Origin: Eledone cirrhosa
Taxonomy: Eukaryota > Mollusca > Cephalopoda > Octopoda > Eledonidae
Length of the DNA: 64,000 nucleotides
Assembly (NCBI GenBank): GCA_964016885.1
Contig: OZ024743.1
Location: forward strand, 342,911,754-342,975,753
Direction: 5' to 3'
The position numbers were made by a program, and so were the translations under genes. The notes below the pieces were generated by a model. The model was not told where the DNA came from. It made no database searches and was given only the letters and a program-made list of their open reading frames with translations. Below are positions 24,601 through 35,969 of the stretch, in pieces; positions within the stretch are counted from its first letter, which is position 1; each line of letters opens with the position of its first letter.

Positions 24601-24621
24601 TTGTACACCCATCTCACTTTC

Positions 24622-25476
<855 letters not shown>

Positions 25477-25683
25477 TCCGGCTCTGTAAAACATAAAATG
25501 TATTTACGTTGAGCTATTTTTCTTACTGGTAATAAGGTGATAATGAATTACTGACGTTTCCTGTTTATAATTATATATAGTTTATATATAAGTATAAATA
25601 ATAATAGAAATATTATAGAACAGTATAGCAAGAAGCATAATAGAATAGAGGCCCAGCAACTGGGAGAAAAATATGCAAATGGC

Positions 25684-27790
25684 TTGCGTAAGCTCATGCA
25701 GCGCTCGCGTAATGGAGAGATAGCATGCTTTCCAACAGACAAGTTTGGCAGAATGTCGGCTGACAGCCTGCCAAACTACATCCAGGCAATGCAACCCCAC
25801 ATCACTAACACAAGAGAGGTAACACCACAGGAGCATGAGGATAGAGAAAAAGCCCTCAATGCCTATATGGTGATGTGGACGAATATAATGCAGCCCAACA
25901 AAAGGACTGCCAACAACTTCCAGGCCTGGAACAATGACGTGCCGGCGTTGTATGGGCTTCGAAAAGACCATAAAACGGGCTGTGACCCTGTCGCGGGACG
26001 ACCAACACGGCCAGTCTGTGGAGCTAACATTGCTAGTAACTACAGTCTGTCCTACTTCCTCTCCCTGATCATACGCCCCATCATTGAGATGTCCCCAGAT
26101 GTATGTGACAGCACGGAGGACCTCCTCAGCAGAATCGGCGTGAGTAACCGATCTGGGGACCTAACAAACTGCATAATAGGCAGTATGGATGTTGTGTCCC
26201 TGTATCCATCTATTGACGTAGATTTTGCTGTGGAGAAATGCGTAGAAATGATCAGCGAGAGCAAGGTTGAGTTCCGTGGGATTGATACCAGTGAGCTGGG
26301 ACTTCTACTTAAGCTTACCCATAGTAATAGTTACCTAGACACTTATAACCTTAGCAACCTGTGCCCTACAAGACCAGCAAGAGGCAGACCACCTACCATT
26401 ACCGCAATGGCCAAGAAAACCCGCACAGATAGATGGAACGGGTGGACCAGAGCCATACGGACACCCGAAAACCACGATGAACTGAAGAAAATGATTGCAC
26501 ATGCGGTAGGGGCCAGCATAAAATTAACCCTTAAGGAACATATGTTCAAATTTAATGGAAAAACATATGCCCAAGAGGAAGGAGCAGCCATTGGTATGGT
26601 GGGACAGTAGACTTAAACTTAAACTTAAAGAACAATTAGAAGACAGCTTAACCCTGATAATGTACTCCCGCTACGTAGATGATATAAACATCGTAGTTAA
26701 GACACCCCCACTAGAGAACACTCAGGAACTAGAGAAAAACACAATGGAAAGCATCCAGCAAATAGCAAACTCCATCCACCAGAGCATTAGAGTTACTATA
26801 GACTACCCAAGTAGACACCCCAACCATCGATTACCTGTACTAGACACAGAGCTCTGGTTAGATACCATTAACAACCAAAAACAAATCCTCCATTCCCATT
26901 ATGCCAAACCCATGACTTCCAAACATCTGATTCACCGAAACTCGGCCATTTCGGACCATACCAAAATCAACATACTGATTGCGGATTTGGTACGGGTGAT
27001 GAGAAATGTGTCCCGCATGTGCAACCCCGAAGAACTAGAGAGACACATACAACACTTCATCCACCGTATGCAGTTCTCTGGCTACAATCAGAGAGATAGA
27101 ATCAGAGTGTATAGAGGAGCCAGAACCAAATGGGAAAAAATGGTAAATAATGACATAAATGGGACCTGCCCCTTGTATAGGAGCAAATTTTGGAATAGAA
27201 TAGAAAGAACTAGGAACAAGGCCAATAGAATAAACTCATGGTATGATAGCAATAAATACCAGAGTGTAATGTTCATCATTACAACCCCTAGAGGCGAACT
27301 AGCCTACAAATTTAGAAGGGCCCTAAATAAACATAAACTCAATATTAAGATAGTAGAAAGACCAGGTACCTCCGTAAAAACACTTATTAGCAAGACATAC
27401 CCGTTCCAAAGACCCTCATGTATAGATAAGAAATGTATAACCTGTAAAATAAGCCCCCATATTAACTGTAAAACTAGAAATGTAGTGTATAGCATAAGAT
27501 GTACTGAAGGACAATGTAGAAACTAAAATATAGTGTACATAGGTGAGACAGCTCGTAGTATAGGGGAACGGATAAATGAACACTGGCGAGACCTTCAAGA
27601 TAATAAAGAATCATCTGTACTCTACTAACATGCTAAGATAGAACACAAGGGTAAATTAGAGACCATAGAAATAAAAATAGAATCCACACACAGAAAAGAT
27701 GCAATGTTTAGGCAAATTACAGAGGCAGTAAGCATAAAAGAATTACAACCAAAATTAAATAGAAAATATGAGTGGAACAGCAACATCACA
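25684..27790 (+). pseudogene. Penelope-type reverse transcriptase / GIY-YIG protein, broken
   Basis: 25684-26610 reads through LYGLRKDHK, AGRPTRPVCGANI, then GSMDVVSLYPSID (motif A) and EEGAAIGM (motif B), and stops at 26608. The frame of 26555-27526 continues with SRYVDDINIV (motif C, catalytic YVDD intact) and thumb and linker regions with a CIDKKCITCK cysteine cluster. It stops at 27524-27526, just before NIVYIGETARSIGERINEH (GIY-YIG with the Arg and His residues), which runs to LQPKLNRKYEWNSN near 27770. A further stop interrupts it near 27626. Penelope enzymes copy RNA into DNA at a nick made by the GIY-YIG domain. Breaks: one frameshift near 26600 and two in-frame stops. Confidence 0.85.
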
Positions 27791-28006
27791 ACTTACAATT
27801 AAGGACAAAATGAAAACACACACACACATAGAACAAACAACCAACCAACAACATGTAAATAAATAAACAAATAGATAAATGAACACAAACACACACAGAC
27901 ACCCGGATGTGGCGCATGCGCAAACTGAGCACACAACACACACACAGAAACAAAATGGCGTAGGACAGAAGAAAGGAAAGGCACAGAAAGAAAGAAAGGA
28001 ATCCCC

Positions 28007-28051
28007 AGTCACTGAAGAGGTCACAGAGTGTGTGACGAAAGGACTATGACT
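28007..28051 (+). ncRNA. Hammerhead ribozyme motif (type I) in Penelope terminus
   Basis: Stem I: AGTCA (28007-28011) pairs with TGACT (28047-28051). Core box: CTGAAGA (28012-28018). Stem II: GTCACA (28020-28025) with TGTGAC (28031-28036) around GAGTG. Then GAAA (28037-28040) and a very short stem III (AG/CT) lead to the U-A cleavage position at 28045-28046. All conserved core bases are present. Hammerheads with a reduced stem III are known from Penelope-like elements, where they process the element RNA. Activity may need a dimer because stem III is so short. Confidence 0.7.
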
Positions 28052-28221
28052 ATATATAAACAACTATCTGGTTGTGGAACCAACCAACCAACCAGAAATT
28101 TATAAGTTTGTAGATTTGTAAATTTATAAATTTATAAATATATAATAAATTGAAGTGAAAGCAACTGGTGCGTGTGTTTCTTATTGGCAACATGACCCTC
28201 CCAAAGTATAACAATATAATT

Positions 28222-28223
28222 AA

Positions 28224-28280
<57 letters not shown>

Positions 28281-28296
28281 TCTCCCTCTTTCCCTT

Positions 28297-28344
<48 letters not shown>

Positions 28345-28350
28345 CATATA
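28222..28350. repeat. (TA)n and (CA)n microsatellites
   Basis: TA repeats, a short CT part, then CA and TA repeats directly after the Penelope end. Confidence 0.95.
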
Positions 28351-28460
28351 TATATATACATATATATTTACAGTTTGGTTACAAACCAAAGAATTTAAGG
28401 TTTAAGGCGGTTAATAACTGACAATTGTTTCTACCAAGGTTATGCTACATATAGCAAAGT

Positions 28461-28642
28461 GGATTGGCAGTGTCGGTAGAGGGTCGGACGCCATGCTTTC
28501 CAGCATAGTTACGTCCCTTTAGGATCTGAGTTCAAATCCCGCCGAGGTTGACTTTGCCTTTCATCCTTACGGAGACGATAAAATAAAGTACCAGTAATGC
28601 ACTGGGTAATTGCTGGTCTTGTGCCTAAAGTAGAAACAATTA
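28461..28642 (+). mobile_element. Cephalopod SINE
   Basis: A complete copy of the main SINE family. The head is ggattggcagtgtcggtaga, the B-box region is gagttcaaatcc, the body is 'gactttgcctttcatcctt', and the end is gtgcctaaagtagaaacaatta. It is close to the copy at 51405-51594. Confidence 0.9.
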
Positions 28643-28789
28643 TATTTAACAATTTGCCATTAGTGAGTATAAACCGTGGGTGTAATCAGAGTTTAATTTA
28701 TAAGAAAAAAAATGTTTATTAAAAAAAAAAAAAAAATACCGCTATAAGTCATTCAGGGAAAAAATAGAACAGAAAATATATATATCACT

Positions 28790-29230
28790 CATCAAAGTAT
28801 CACGATAAAAGTTTATAGTTAGAAAGAGTAGCGTCGTTGGTAATGACGCTTCCCAAGTATGTGAAGTACTCCACTGCACTGAGGGGGTGCCCATCTATAT
28901 TAAACTGTGGAGGGTGACACACTTCATTTGCTGGCTTCTGAGACATGACCATAGTTTTCTTGAGGCTGATGGTCAGGCCAAAGGCCTTGGCTGCCCAAGA
29001 AAAGCTGCTGGCGGCTTACTGGAGATCGTCCGCCGTGTGTGCCAGTAGAGCACAGTCGTCTGCGAAGAGCATGTCCAGGATCAACTTCGCCAGTGTTTTG
29101 GTGCGGGCAAGCAGTCGTCGGAAGTTGAACACACTCCCATCAGTACCGAACAGGATGTAAATTCCGTCCACAGATCTTTCTTTGCTTCGCAGAGCATCAT
29201 ACTAAAGAAGATTGCAAATAGGGTTGGGGC
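28790..29230 (-). pseudogene. Decayed LINE reverse transcriptase fragment
   Basis: On the minus strand the sequence reads [14 protein letters not shown], then [37 protein letters not shown] (motif C, FADD), FGLTISLKKTMVM and VEYFTYLGSVIT, with shifts and stops. This is the middle of a common invertebrate LINE reverse transcriptase. Only the palm and part of the thumb remain. Confidence 0.8.
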
Positions 29231-29317
29231 AAGGATACGGACACACAGACACATACATATATATGTGTGTGTATGTATGTGTGGGTATATATATATATAC
29301 AAATATATACACACACA

Positions 29318-29320
29318 GAC

Positions 29321-29384
<64 letters not shown>
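29318..29384. repeat. (TA)n microsatellite
   Basis: A TA tract that ends exactly where the dispersed repeat at 29385 begins. Confidence 0.95.
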
Positions 29385-29386
<2 letters not shown>

Positions 29387-29716
29387 TGGCTGCCAACTCG
29401 TTTTCGAGTACGGCCACTACTTTATATCCATGTAGGAGAACCCCTACCGATGCGCTGAACAAGTGTGACTTTTTAGTCCAGCCAGCGACTTGAAAATTCT
29501 GGTACAAACACTACACTTGTGACAATTATTGTCACATAGTGCTGGGCCCATGGTACCATGTGACGACAAGTGCAGAGAGATCTCCAGATATAAAGCAATG
29601 CCTGTGCCGTGAAGCTTTTATAGTGAGCAAAGGCACTGCACAAAGCCTGTCCCACTCTCTTAATCAAAATGATATTTACCAAAAAGAAGAACAAGTCAAC
29701 ATCATTGGATACCATC
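29385..29716 (+). repeat. Dispersed ~330-bp repeat, copy 1
   Basis: It begins tggtggctgccaactcg and ends ggataccatca. The copy at 54005-54333 differs by few bases. Both start at the edge of a microsatellite. No protein or pol III promoter was recognised. Confidence 0.85.
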
Positions 29717-29992
29717 AGAGTTGCAGGTATTATATCAGAGTTTTCCTTCTCCTAGAATTCTGCCTTGACAAAGGCTAAGGGGTCATCTCTCCCGGTGATT
29801 TTCGATGGCCATTGACTCTTAAGAGCTCCTTTGCCCGTTGACAGGTTTTGTTTTTAGTCCTGCAGGATGTTCAAAGTCACCCTCCTCACCAAGAAACCTT
29901 GGTGGGGTTGCCAGTTTAGTCGCCAACGACCCGACCATGGGACAGGTTGTACTGGGATACATGTTACCAGTAGCACCAACTGGTGACCTGAC

Positions 29993-29996
<4 letters not shown>
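29717..29996. repeat. Unassigned sequence, possible repeat
   Basis: Unique in this window but bounded by repeats. The last part (gggttgccagtttagtcgcc..., 'ggtgacctgacat') contains a small inverted repeat, ttaccagtagcaccaactggtga. No gene was recognised. Confidence 0.35.
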
Positions 29997-30081
<85 letters not shown>

Positions 30082-30240
30082 CATATATATATATATACAT
30101 ACTCGTATACTGTATATATGTACATATGTATGTATGTATTTATGTATATATCTATGTATACATCAACCATAACGCTCCATTAACAATTAGTTATTGTGTA
30201 TATATATATGTGTGTGTGTGTGGTAGGGGATGAGGATGTG
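29997..30240. repeat. (TA)n and related simple repeats
   Basis: About 80 bp of pure TA, then imperfect TATG repeats. Confidence 0.9.
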
Positions 30241-30472
<232 letters not shown>

Positions 30473-30584
30473 CACCTATGTTTTATTTATCCTTCATGTG
30501 ACACGCCAATATTAAGTACCTGAAATTATGGTGTGTGTTTTTCCAATACTGTGTTTATATTATCATCTTGCCATTTATGTCCAC

Positions 30585-31414
30585 CTACACATACACATAC
30601 TCACACATACAGATATACATACACACATACACACACTCACACATACATATATACATACACACATATACACACACATATACATACACACACTCACACATAT
30701 ACATACACACATACACACTCTCACATACACATATACATACACACATACACACACTCACACACACACATATACATACACACATACACACACTCACATGCAC
30801 ACATATACATACACACATACACACACTCACACACACATATATACATACACACATACACACACTCACACATACACACACTCACACACTCACATATGTATAC
30901 ACACATCTTCACACTCACACATATACATACACTCTTACACACACTCACACATACACATACACATACACACATACACACACTCACACACACACATATACAT
31001 ACACACATACACACACTCACACATACACATATACATACACACATACACACACTCACACACTCACATATATATACACACATCTTCACACTCACACATATAC
31101 ATACACTCTTACACACACTCACACATACACATACACATACACACATACACACACTCACACGCACACATATACATACACACATACATACACTCACACACAC
31201 ACATATACATACACACATACACTCACTCACGCACTCACATATATATACACACATCTTCACACTCACACATATACATACACTCTTACACACACTCACACAT
31301 ACACATACACATACACACACTCACACGCACACATATACATACACACATACATACACTCACACACACACTCATATACATACACACATACACACTCTCACAC
31401 ATACACATATACAT

Positions 31415-31454
<40 letters not shown>
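30585..31454. repeat. CA-rich minisatellite with 174-bp higher-order unit
   Basis: CA/TA-rich DNA. A marker, atcttcacactcac, occurs at 30905, 31079 and 31253, exactly 174 bp apart each time, and the surrounding sequence repeats with it. Three overlapping frames of more than 300 codons exist only because the composition avoids stops, and they encode Thr-His runs. Confidence 0.9.
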
Positions 31455-31455
<1 letters not shown>

Positions 31456-31751
31456 ACTTTTGCCATGATAACAATAAGCGAAGGGGCGGTGTGAGAATGG
31501 AGGACAATATAGATAAACTCATCTTATCTTTTATTCTTTTATCTGGATAAAATATTTACTGTCTTTCTCTTTCTATAAATATGTGTGTGTGTATGTTATA
31601 CATATGTGTATGTATATATATATATATGTACATACACATATGTATAACATACATACATATATATATATATAAAAATAGGATATGTATTCCTTCACGCACA
31701 GGCGCAAAGAGACACATGTATTGTCCAACCATATATATATATGTATATGAA

Positions 31752-31932
<181 letters not shown>

Positions 31933-31963
31933 GTATATATATCCTACTTTTACAAGTCGACTA

Positions 31964-31998
31964 TATAAAAAGGGAACAATTTATATGAACTTTCAGAA
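31964..31998 (+). promoter_or_regulatory. Core promoter: TATA box and initiator
   Basis: TATAAAA at 31964-31970 is followed 29 bases further on by ttTCAGaact (TCAG at 31993-31996), an initiator-like site at the usual spacing. Transcription starting there would give a leader of about 75 bases before the ATG at 32069. The nearby TA microsatellite could mimic a TATA box, but the G/C-flanked TATAAAAAGGG here stands apart from it. Confidence 0.6.
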
Positions 31999-32068
31999 CT
32001 TCGATAGTGCTGAATTAAGTGACAAGACATACAAGCTATTTTCTGCTGTTTCTTTTATTTCATTGAAA

Positions 32069-32351
32069 ATGCGTCTAATTGCAGCCCTACTTGTATTTTA
32101 TATGACATCGGTAAATGTGTTTGGCGAAAATGTCACATCATTGTGTGAAATGGTAGCTAAAAGAACGAATACCAACTTTGTAAGATCGCCAGTTAATTGT
32201 CAAGAGTTTTTCGATTGTAGAAGAGATTTGTCCACGAGTATCAAGATGAAGTGCGGCGAGGGAACAGTATTTTCTCAATCTCTTCAAGTTTGTGTTTATA
32301 GACACAGTGACCTAGACGATTGTGATCGGGCCTTTCATGGAGGAAAGTTGA
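32069..32351 (+). CDS. Secreted chitin-binding (CBM14) protein, exon 1
   Basis: Exon 1 encodes residues 1-94 plus one base. Residues 1-19 (MRLIAALLVFYMTSVNVFG) form a signal peptide, which is why this start is chosen over an in-frame ATG about 80 bases upstream. Residues 26-85 make a peritrophin-A (CBM14) domain with cysteines at 26, 44, 50, 62, 75 and 85 (spacing 17-5-11-12-9), and NCQEFFDC carries the typical aromatic pair. Asn21 lies in an NVT glycosylation site. The donor site is TTGA/GTAAGT at 32352, leaving phase 1. The protein should be secreted and bind chitin in cuticle-like structures, beak, gut lining or eggs. Which tissue cannot be said. Confidence 0.85.
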
Positions 32352-32959
32352 GTAAGTTATATTTAAAGTTACATTTTTTTCTTTATTTCATAGTGTATGT
32401 ATGTATTTATACATACATCAAATCAAAAAAAAAAAAGATTCTTCCGGCAAAATATATCAGTACCTCTTAGAGTGTTGGGTGTCTAGATTAAATTTCGAAG
32501 TTATACTTCGAGGCTGTGTTGAAACTAAAACAGTTACTGCGTAGAAGAGTCTAACTATTTAAAACACGTTATATATTTATTATTTATTTATTGGTGTAGT
32601 TACGAAAGCAAGGGTCAGAAAGAAATCTTTAGAAAAGGAGATTACACAATTACATACTACAACAGGGAATGCTGGTGTTGCCCTCAATATTTTTATATGC
32701 AAGCCAAGACACTCAGGGCAATACCGCATATGATAGTGAATGAGATTTAGGCTCTGGAATAGCCAAACACCCTCCTTTACTAGTTTCAGTCGTTGGATTC
32801 TGGCTATGCCAGGGCACTTCCATGATTGATTTTAGAGGATCATATCAACCCAGAGCTTATTTGAGCCAAGTAATTATTTTAGCGATCTCTGTTAAATGGC
32901 TGTTACCTCTTAATGTAAACAGACGCAATTCCTAGCACCATTTTACACTGGTATACACA

Positions 32960-33028
32960 AATACACACACACACATATATATATATATACATATACATAT
33001 ACATATACATATATATATATACATACAG

Positions 33029-33103
<75 letters not shown>

Positions 33104-33108
33104 CGTGT

Positions 33109-33176
<68 letters not shown>

Positions 33177-33235
33177 GAGAGAGTGAGAGAGAGAGAAAGA
33201 AAGGGAGTGAGCGAGAGAAAAAGAGAGTGCTAGGG
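32960..33235. repeat. (CA)n, (TA)n and (GA)n microsatellites
   Basis: Successive TA and GA tracts inside the intron. Confidence 0.95.
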
Positions 33236-33473
33236 AGAGAGATTTTAATGATGATGATAATGATTAGCTAAATATTTGTACATATATAATTCTTTCTTCT
33301 ACAATGTGTACCTGAAATACAAGAGTTGATTTAATCAATTTTCCCTTCCTTCAACGCCATCAACATCGTTCAATTTCACCAGCAGATGCTCACAATTTTC
33401 CTCCGCTTTTCGCAGATTCCATAATCAGTTCTGGTCGCATGGCTGAGTCCTGGACATTGATCAGATTTGAATC

Positions 33474-33585
33474 CCAAGGTGGAATTTAAACTCAGAAGGC
33501 AAAATGCCGATACGGAAACCGCAAGGTATCTCGTCAGATGTTCTAACAATTCTGCCAATCCAACGCCAAGTACTGGTACTGTTTT

Positions 33586-33618
<33 letters not shown>

Positions 33619-33682
33619 TCCCGAAAGGATGAAAGCCAAAGTTGACCTCGAAAGGATTTGAACCCATAATTTTCCCCTTCGT
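33474..33682 (-). mobile_element. Cephalopod SINE, diverged, with TTTTG expansion
   Basis: The minus strand reads ggattggcagaattgttag near 33565 and the body near 33625-33680 (ggtcaactttggctttcatc). The head and the body appear out of their normal order or duplicated around a (GTTTT)n run at 33590-33615, so it may be two partial copies. Confidence 0.6.
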
Positions 33683-33899
33683 TTGTGTGAGCTGTATTTT
33701 ATCAGTTTCATCTACTCATAATTATTTGGTTAATTCTCTGACTTCTTTATATGTCTAATTTAATGTTATTAATTTTAGTTAATTTACCTCATTTTATAAT
33801 ATTTTATTATACCTTTGCCACAATTTTCTAATTCCTTGCTCAGTTTTATCTCTTGACTAAATTTATAAATGATATTTATTAGGTTTTCTAAGCGAATAT

Positions 33900-34035
33900 T
33901 AACATCCCTCCGAAATCAACTTTACCTTTTATTTTTCCTTGATTGATAAAGTACCAGTCAAGTAGTGGGATCGATAATGTTAATTTCGCCTCCTCTCAAA
34001 TTGCTGACCTTGTTTCTGAAATTAGAAATCATTAA
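33900..34035 (+). mobile_element. SINE fragment (body and tail)
   Basis: The segments aaatcaactttacctttta, gataaagtaccagtcaa and aaattagaaatc match the 3' two thirds of the SINE family. Confidence 0.65.
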
Positions 34036-34039
34036 GAAC

Positions 34040-34232
34040 GGTAGATTAGCAGAATTGTTAAAGCGTAAGAAGAAATGCTCTGCAGTATTTTTTTTGGCTC
34101 TTAACTTTCTAAATTCAAATTCCGCTGAGGTCAACTTTGCCTTTCATCCTTCTGAGTTTGATAAAATAAACTACCAGTCAAGTCCTTGGTTGATAAAATC
34201 GACTCTCCCTGTCCCTCAAAATTAGAAATTTT
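34040..34232 (+). mobile_element. Cephalopod SINE, diverged copy
   Basis: It has a head ggtagattagcagaattg, a body with gaggtcaactttgcctttc and a tail ctcaaaattagaaatttt. It differs from the 28461 copy by many substitutions, so it is older. Confidence 0.8.
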
Positions 34233-34907
34233 AAAAGAAAGTATCTTCTATCATTTCTCAGGGAAGGGACAGATTCCCAGTACTGCTAATACCCACTGCA
34301 AAAGTTTCTCGAGATACAGTGGTTGATGATTTTTTCCTCTATCAAAATTACTTTTTATCAAATATCTTTGCTAGAAGCGACTTTTCATAGAATAAAGTTA
34401 GAAAAAGTTTGTCAAATATTTTCAAATATAGAATAATTTTTCGCAGATCGTCTCTAATAAACGAACTGCAATCATAGGTTCCAGATGCCTTTGGCATCTA
34501 GAATTTTGCCAGGCATTCACTTTACTATAAACAGCTGGATCTTGTGGCCGATGGAAAGTCTATTCTTGAATTCTACGGAGAATATTTTGCTGATAACACA
34601 CTTTTACTCGAAGTTTCTTGTTCCCATCATTTTTGGTCTTTATTTGGAACAAAAACACTATTGCTATTGTAATACGCAATGGCGACGGATGGAAACTTTA
34701 TTACATGTATTGAGTATGTGTTTCACATTTAAACATTCTAATGCATGTGTATGCGCACACGCGTATGTATGTTTGTATATGTTTATAATTATAAGTTTAT
34801 GCTTATATCTGTATACGTGCCAGAAGAGTTGTCTTGATTAGTGATCTTTGTTCAGTTGCTCTTATTTAAAAATGATATTATCATTAAATTCCTGAAATAT
34901 TATTTTC
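34233..34907. other. No recognisable gene
   Basis: AT-rich intronic DNA. A 118-codon frame at 34485-34841 shows no known motif and is probably chance. Confidence 0.45.
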
Positions 34908-35407
34908 TTGAAATCTCAGTCATTGATATTATTTAACTGGAAATTTTGTTCAAATGAACATCAAGCCACTACCTGCAGCCTCAGATATTCAGGACGTATC
35001 GGAGGGTTCTTGCTGTTCCCAGCAAGCATGCTTTTGAATTGTTCCAAAAAGCGAGCAGGACTAATGTTCAGCCTTGATAACTATTCGAGATAGTGCCTCG
35101 TGCGCCTATGACAATCGGAACGACCTTGACAGTCCCAAATCTTTTTTAATTCCCACTTTAAATCCTGGTGTCGGTTAATTTTCTCCTGCTCCTTTGCTTG
35201 CACTCTTGTGTCAAAGGGGCAGGCTACATCTACAATCAGGCACGATCTTTTTTCTTGTCAAAAACCACCAGGTCAGGCCTATTGTGTTCTAATTTCTTGT
35301 CTGTCTGTATCTTGAAATCCCATAGCACCTTCACTCGATCGTTTTCTATCACTGACTCTGGCTTATGTGCACACCACTTCTCAGAATGTGGTAAATTATT
35401 TAGTTTG
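34908..35407 (-). mobile_element. RLE-type LINE, 5'-truncated copy 1
   Basis: About 500 bp from the 3' end of the same LINE family as 40501-43276, including the region of the endonuclease motif (HNRPDL and C..IVDVACPFD in broken frames). It is older than the other copies. An (ATT)n tract borders it at 35409-35424. Confidence 0.85.
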
Positions 35408-35425
35408 TATTATTATTATTATTGT

Positions 35426-35906
35426 TCTTTGAGTCTCAGTCATTGGTGTTAGTTAACTGGAAAGTTTGTTGAAATGAACATCAAGCCACTACCTGCAGCC
35501 TCAGATATTCAGGACGTATCGGAGGGTTCTTGCTGTTCCCAGCAAGCATGCCTTTTGAAGCGTTCTAAAAAGCGTGGCGGGGCCAATTTTCTTTAACCAT
35601 CCCTGGAAACTTTTTGAGATAGTACCTAGTGCGCCTATGACAATCGGGACCACTTTGACTTCATGGCAGTTCCAAATCATTTTTTACCTCCCAATTTAAG
35701 TCCTGGTGTCGGTTAATTTTCTCCCTCTCTTTCTCTTTCACTCTCGTGTCGAATGGGCAGGCCACATCTACAATCAGGCACGATCTTTTTTCCTTGTCAA
35801 AATCCACCAGGTCAGGCCTATTGTGTTCCTGTTTCTTATCTGTCTGTATCCTAAAATCCCATAGCACCTTCACCTGATCGTTTTCTATCACTGACTCTGG
35901 CTTATG

Positions 35907-35909
<3 letters not shown>
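35426..35909 (-). mobile_element. RLE-type LINE, 5'-truncated copy 2
   Basis: A 480-bp 3' fragment. The minus strand encodes HNRPDLVDFDKEKRSCLIVD then VACPFDTRV, the restriction-like endonuclease core of the family. It is bordered by (ATT)n at 35409-35424 and 35911-35962. Confidence 0.9.
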
Positions 35910-35963
<54 letters not shown>

Positions 35964-35969
35964 GTTGTT

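Larger units (their letters stand above)
25560..28215 (+). mobile_element. Penelope-like retroelement (RT + GIY-YIG)
   Basis: The element contains a reverse transcriptase and a GIY-YIG endonuclease in the Penelope order, a CA-rich untranslated part (27800-27950), a hammerhead motif (28007-28051) and an end shared with 3868-4050 and 46279-46490. The left end appears truncated near 25560, because no matching terminal repeat is found there. The frame is broken in at least three places, so this copy is probably inactive. Confidence 0.85.

Noticed and set aside
28461..28642. tRNA gene suggested by A- and B-box-like segments
   Set aside because: The sequence matches a SINE family present about ten times in the window and cannot fold as a full tRNA.
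30528..31550. Overlapping plus-strand frames of 307-340 codons
   Set aside because: They consist of Thr-His-Ile-Tyr runs translated from a CA/TA minisatellite, and all three frames are open because the composition contains no stops.
34485..34841. 118-codon frame in the intron
   Set aside because: No motif, no codon bias visible, and located in AT-rich intronic DNA; likely chance.
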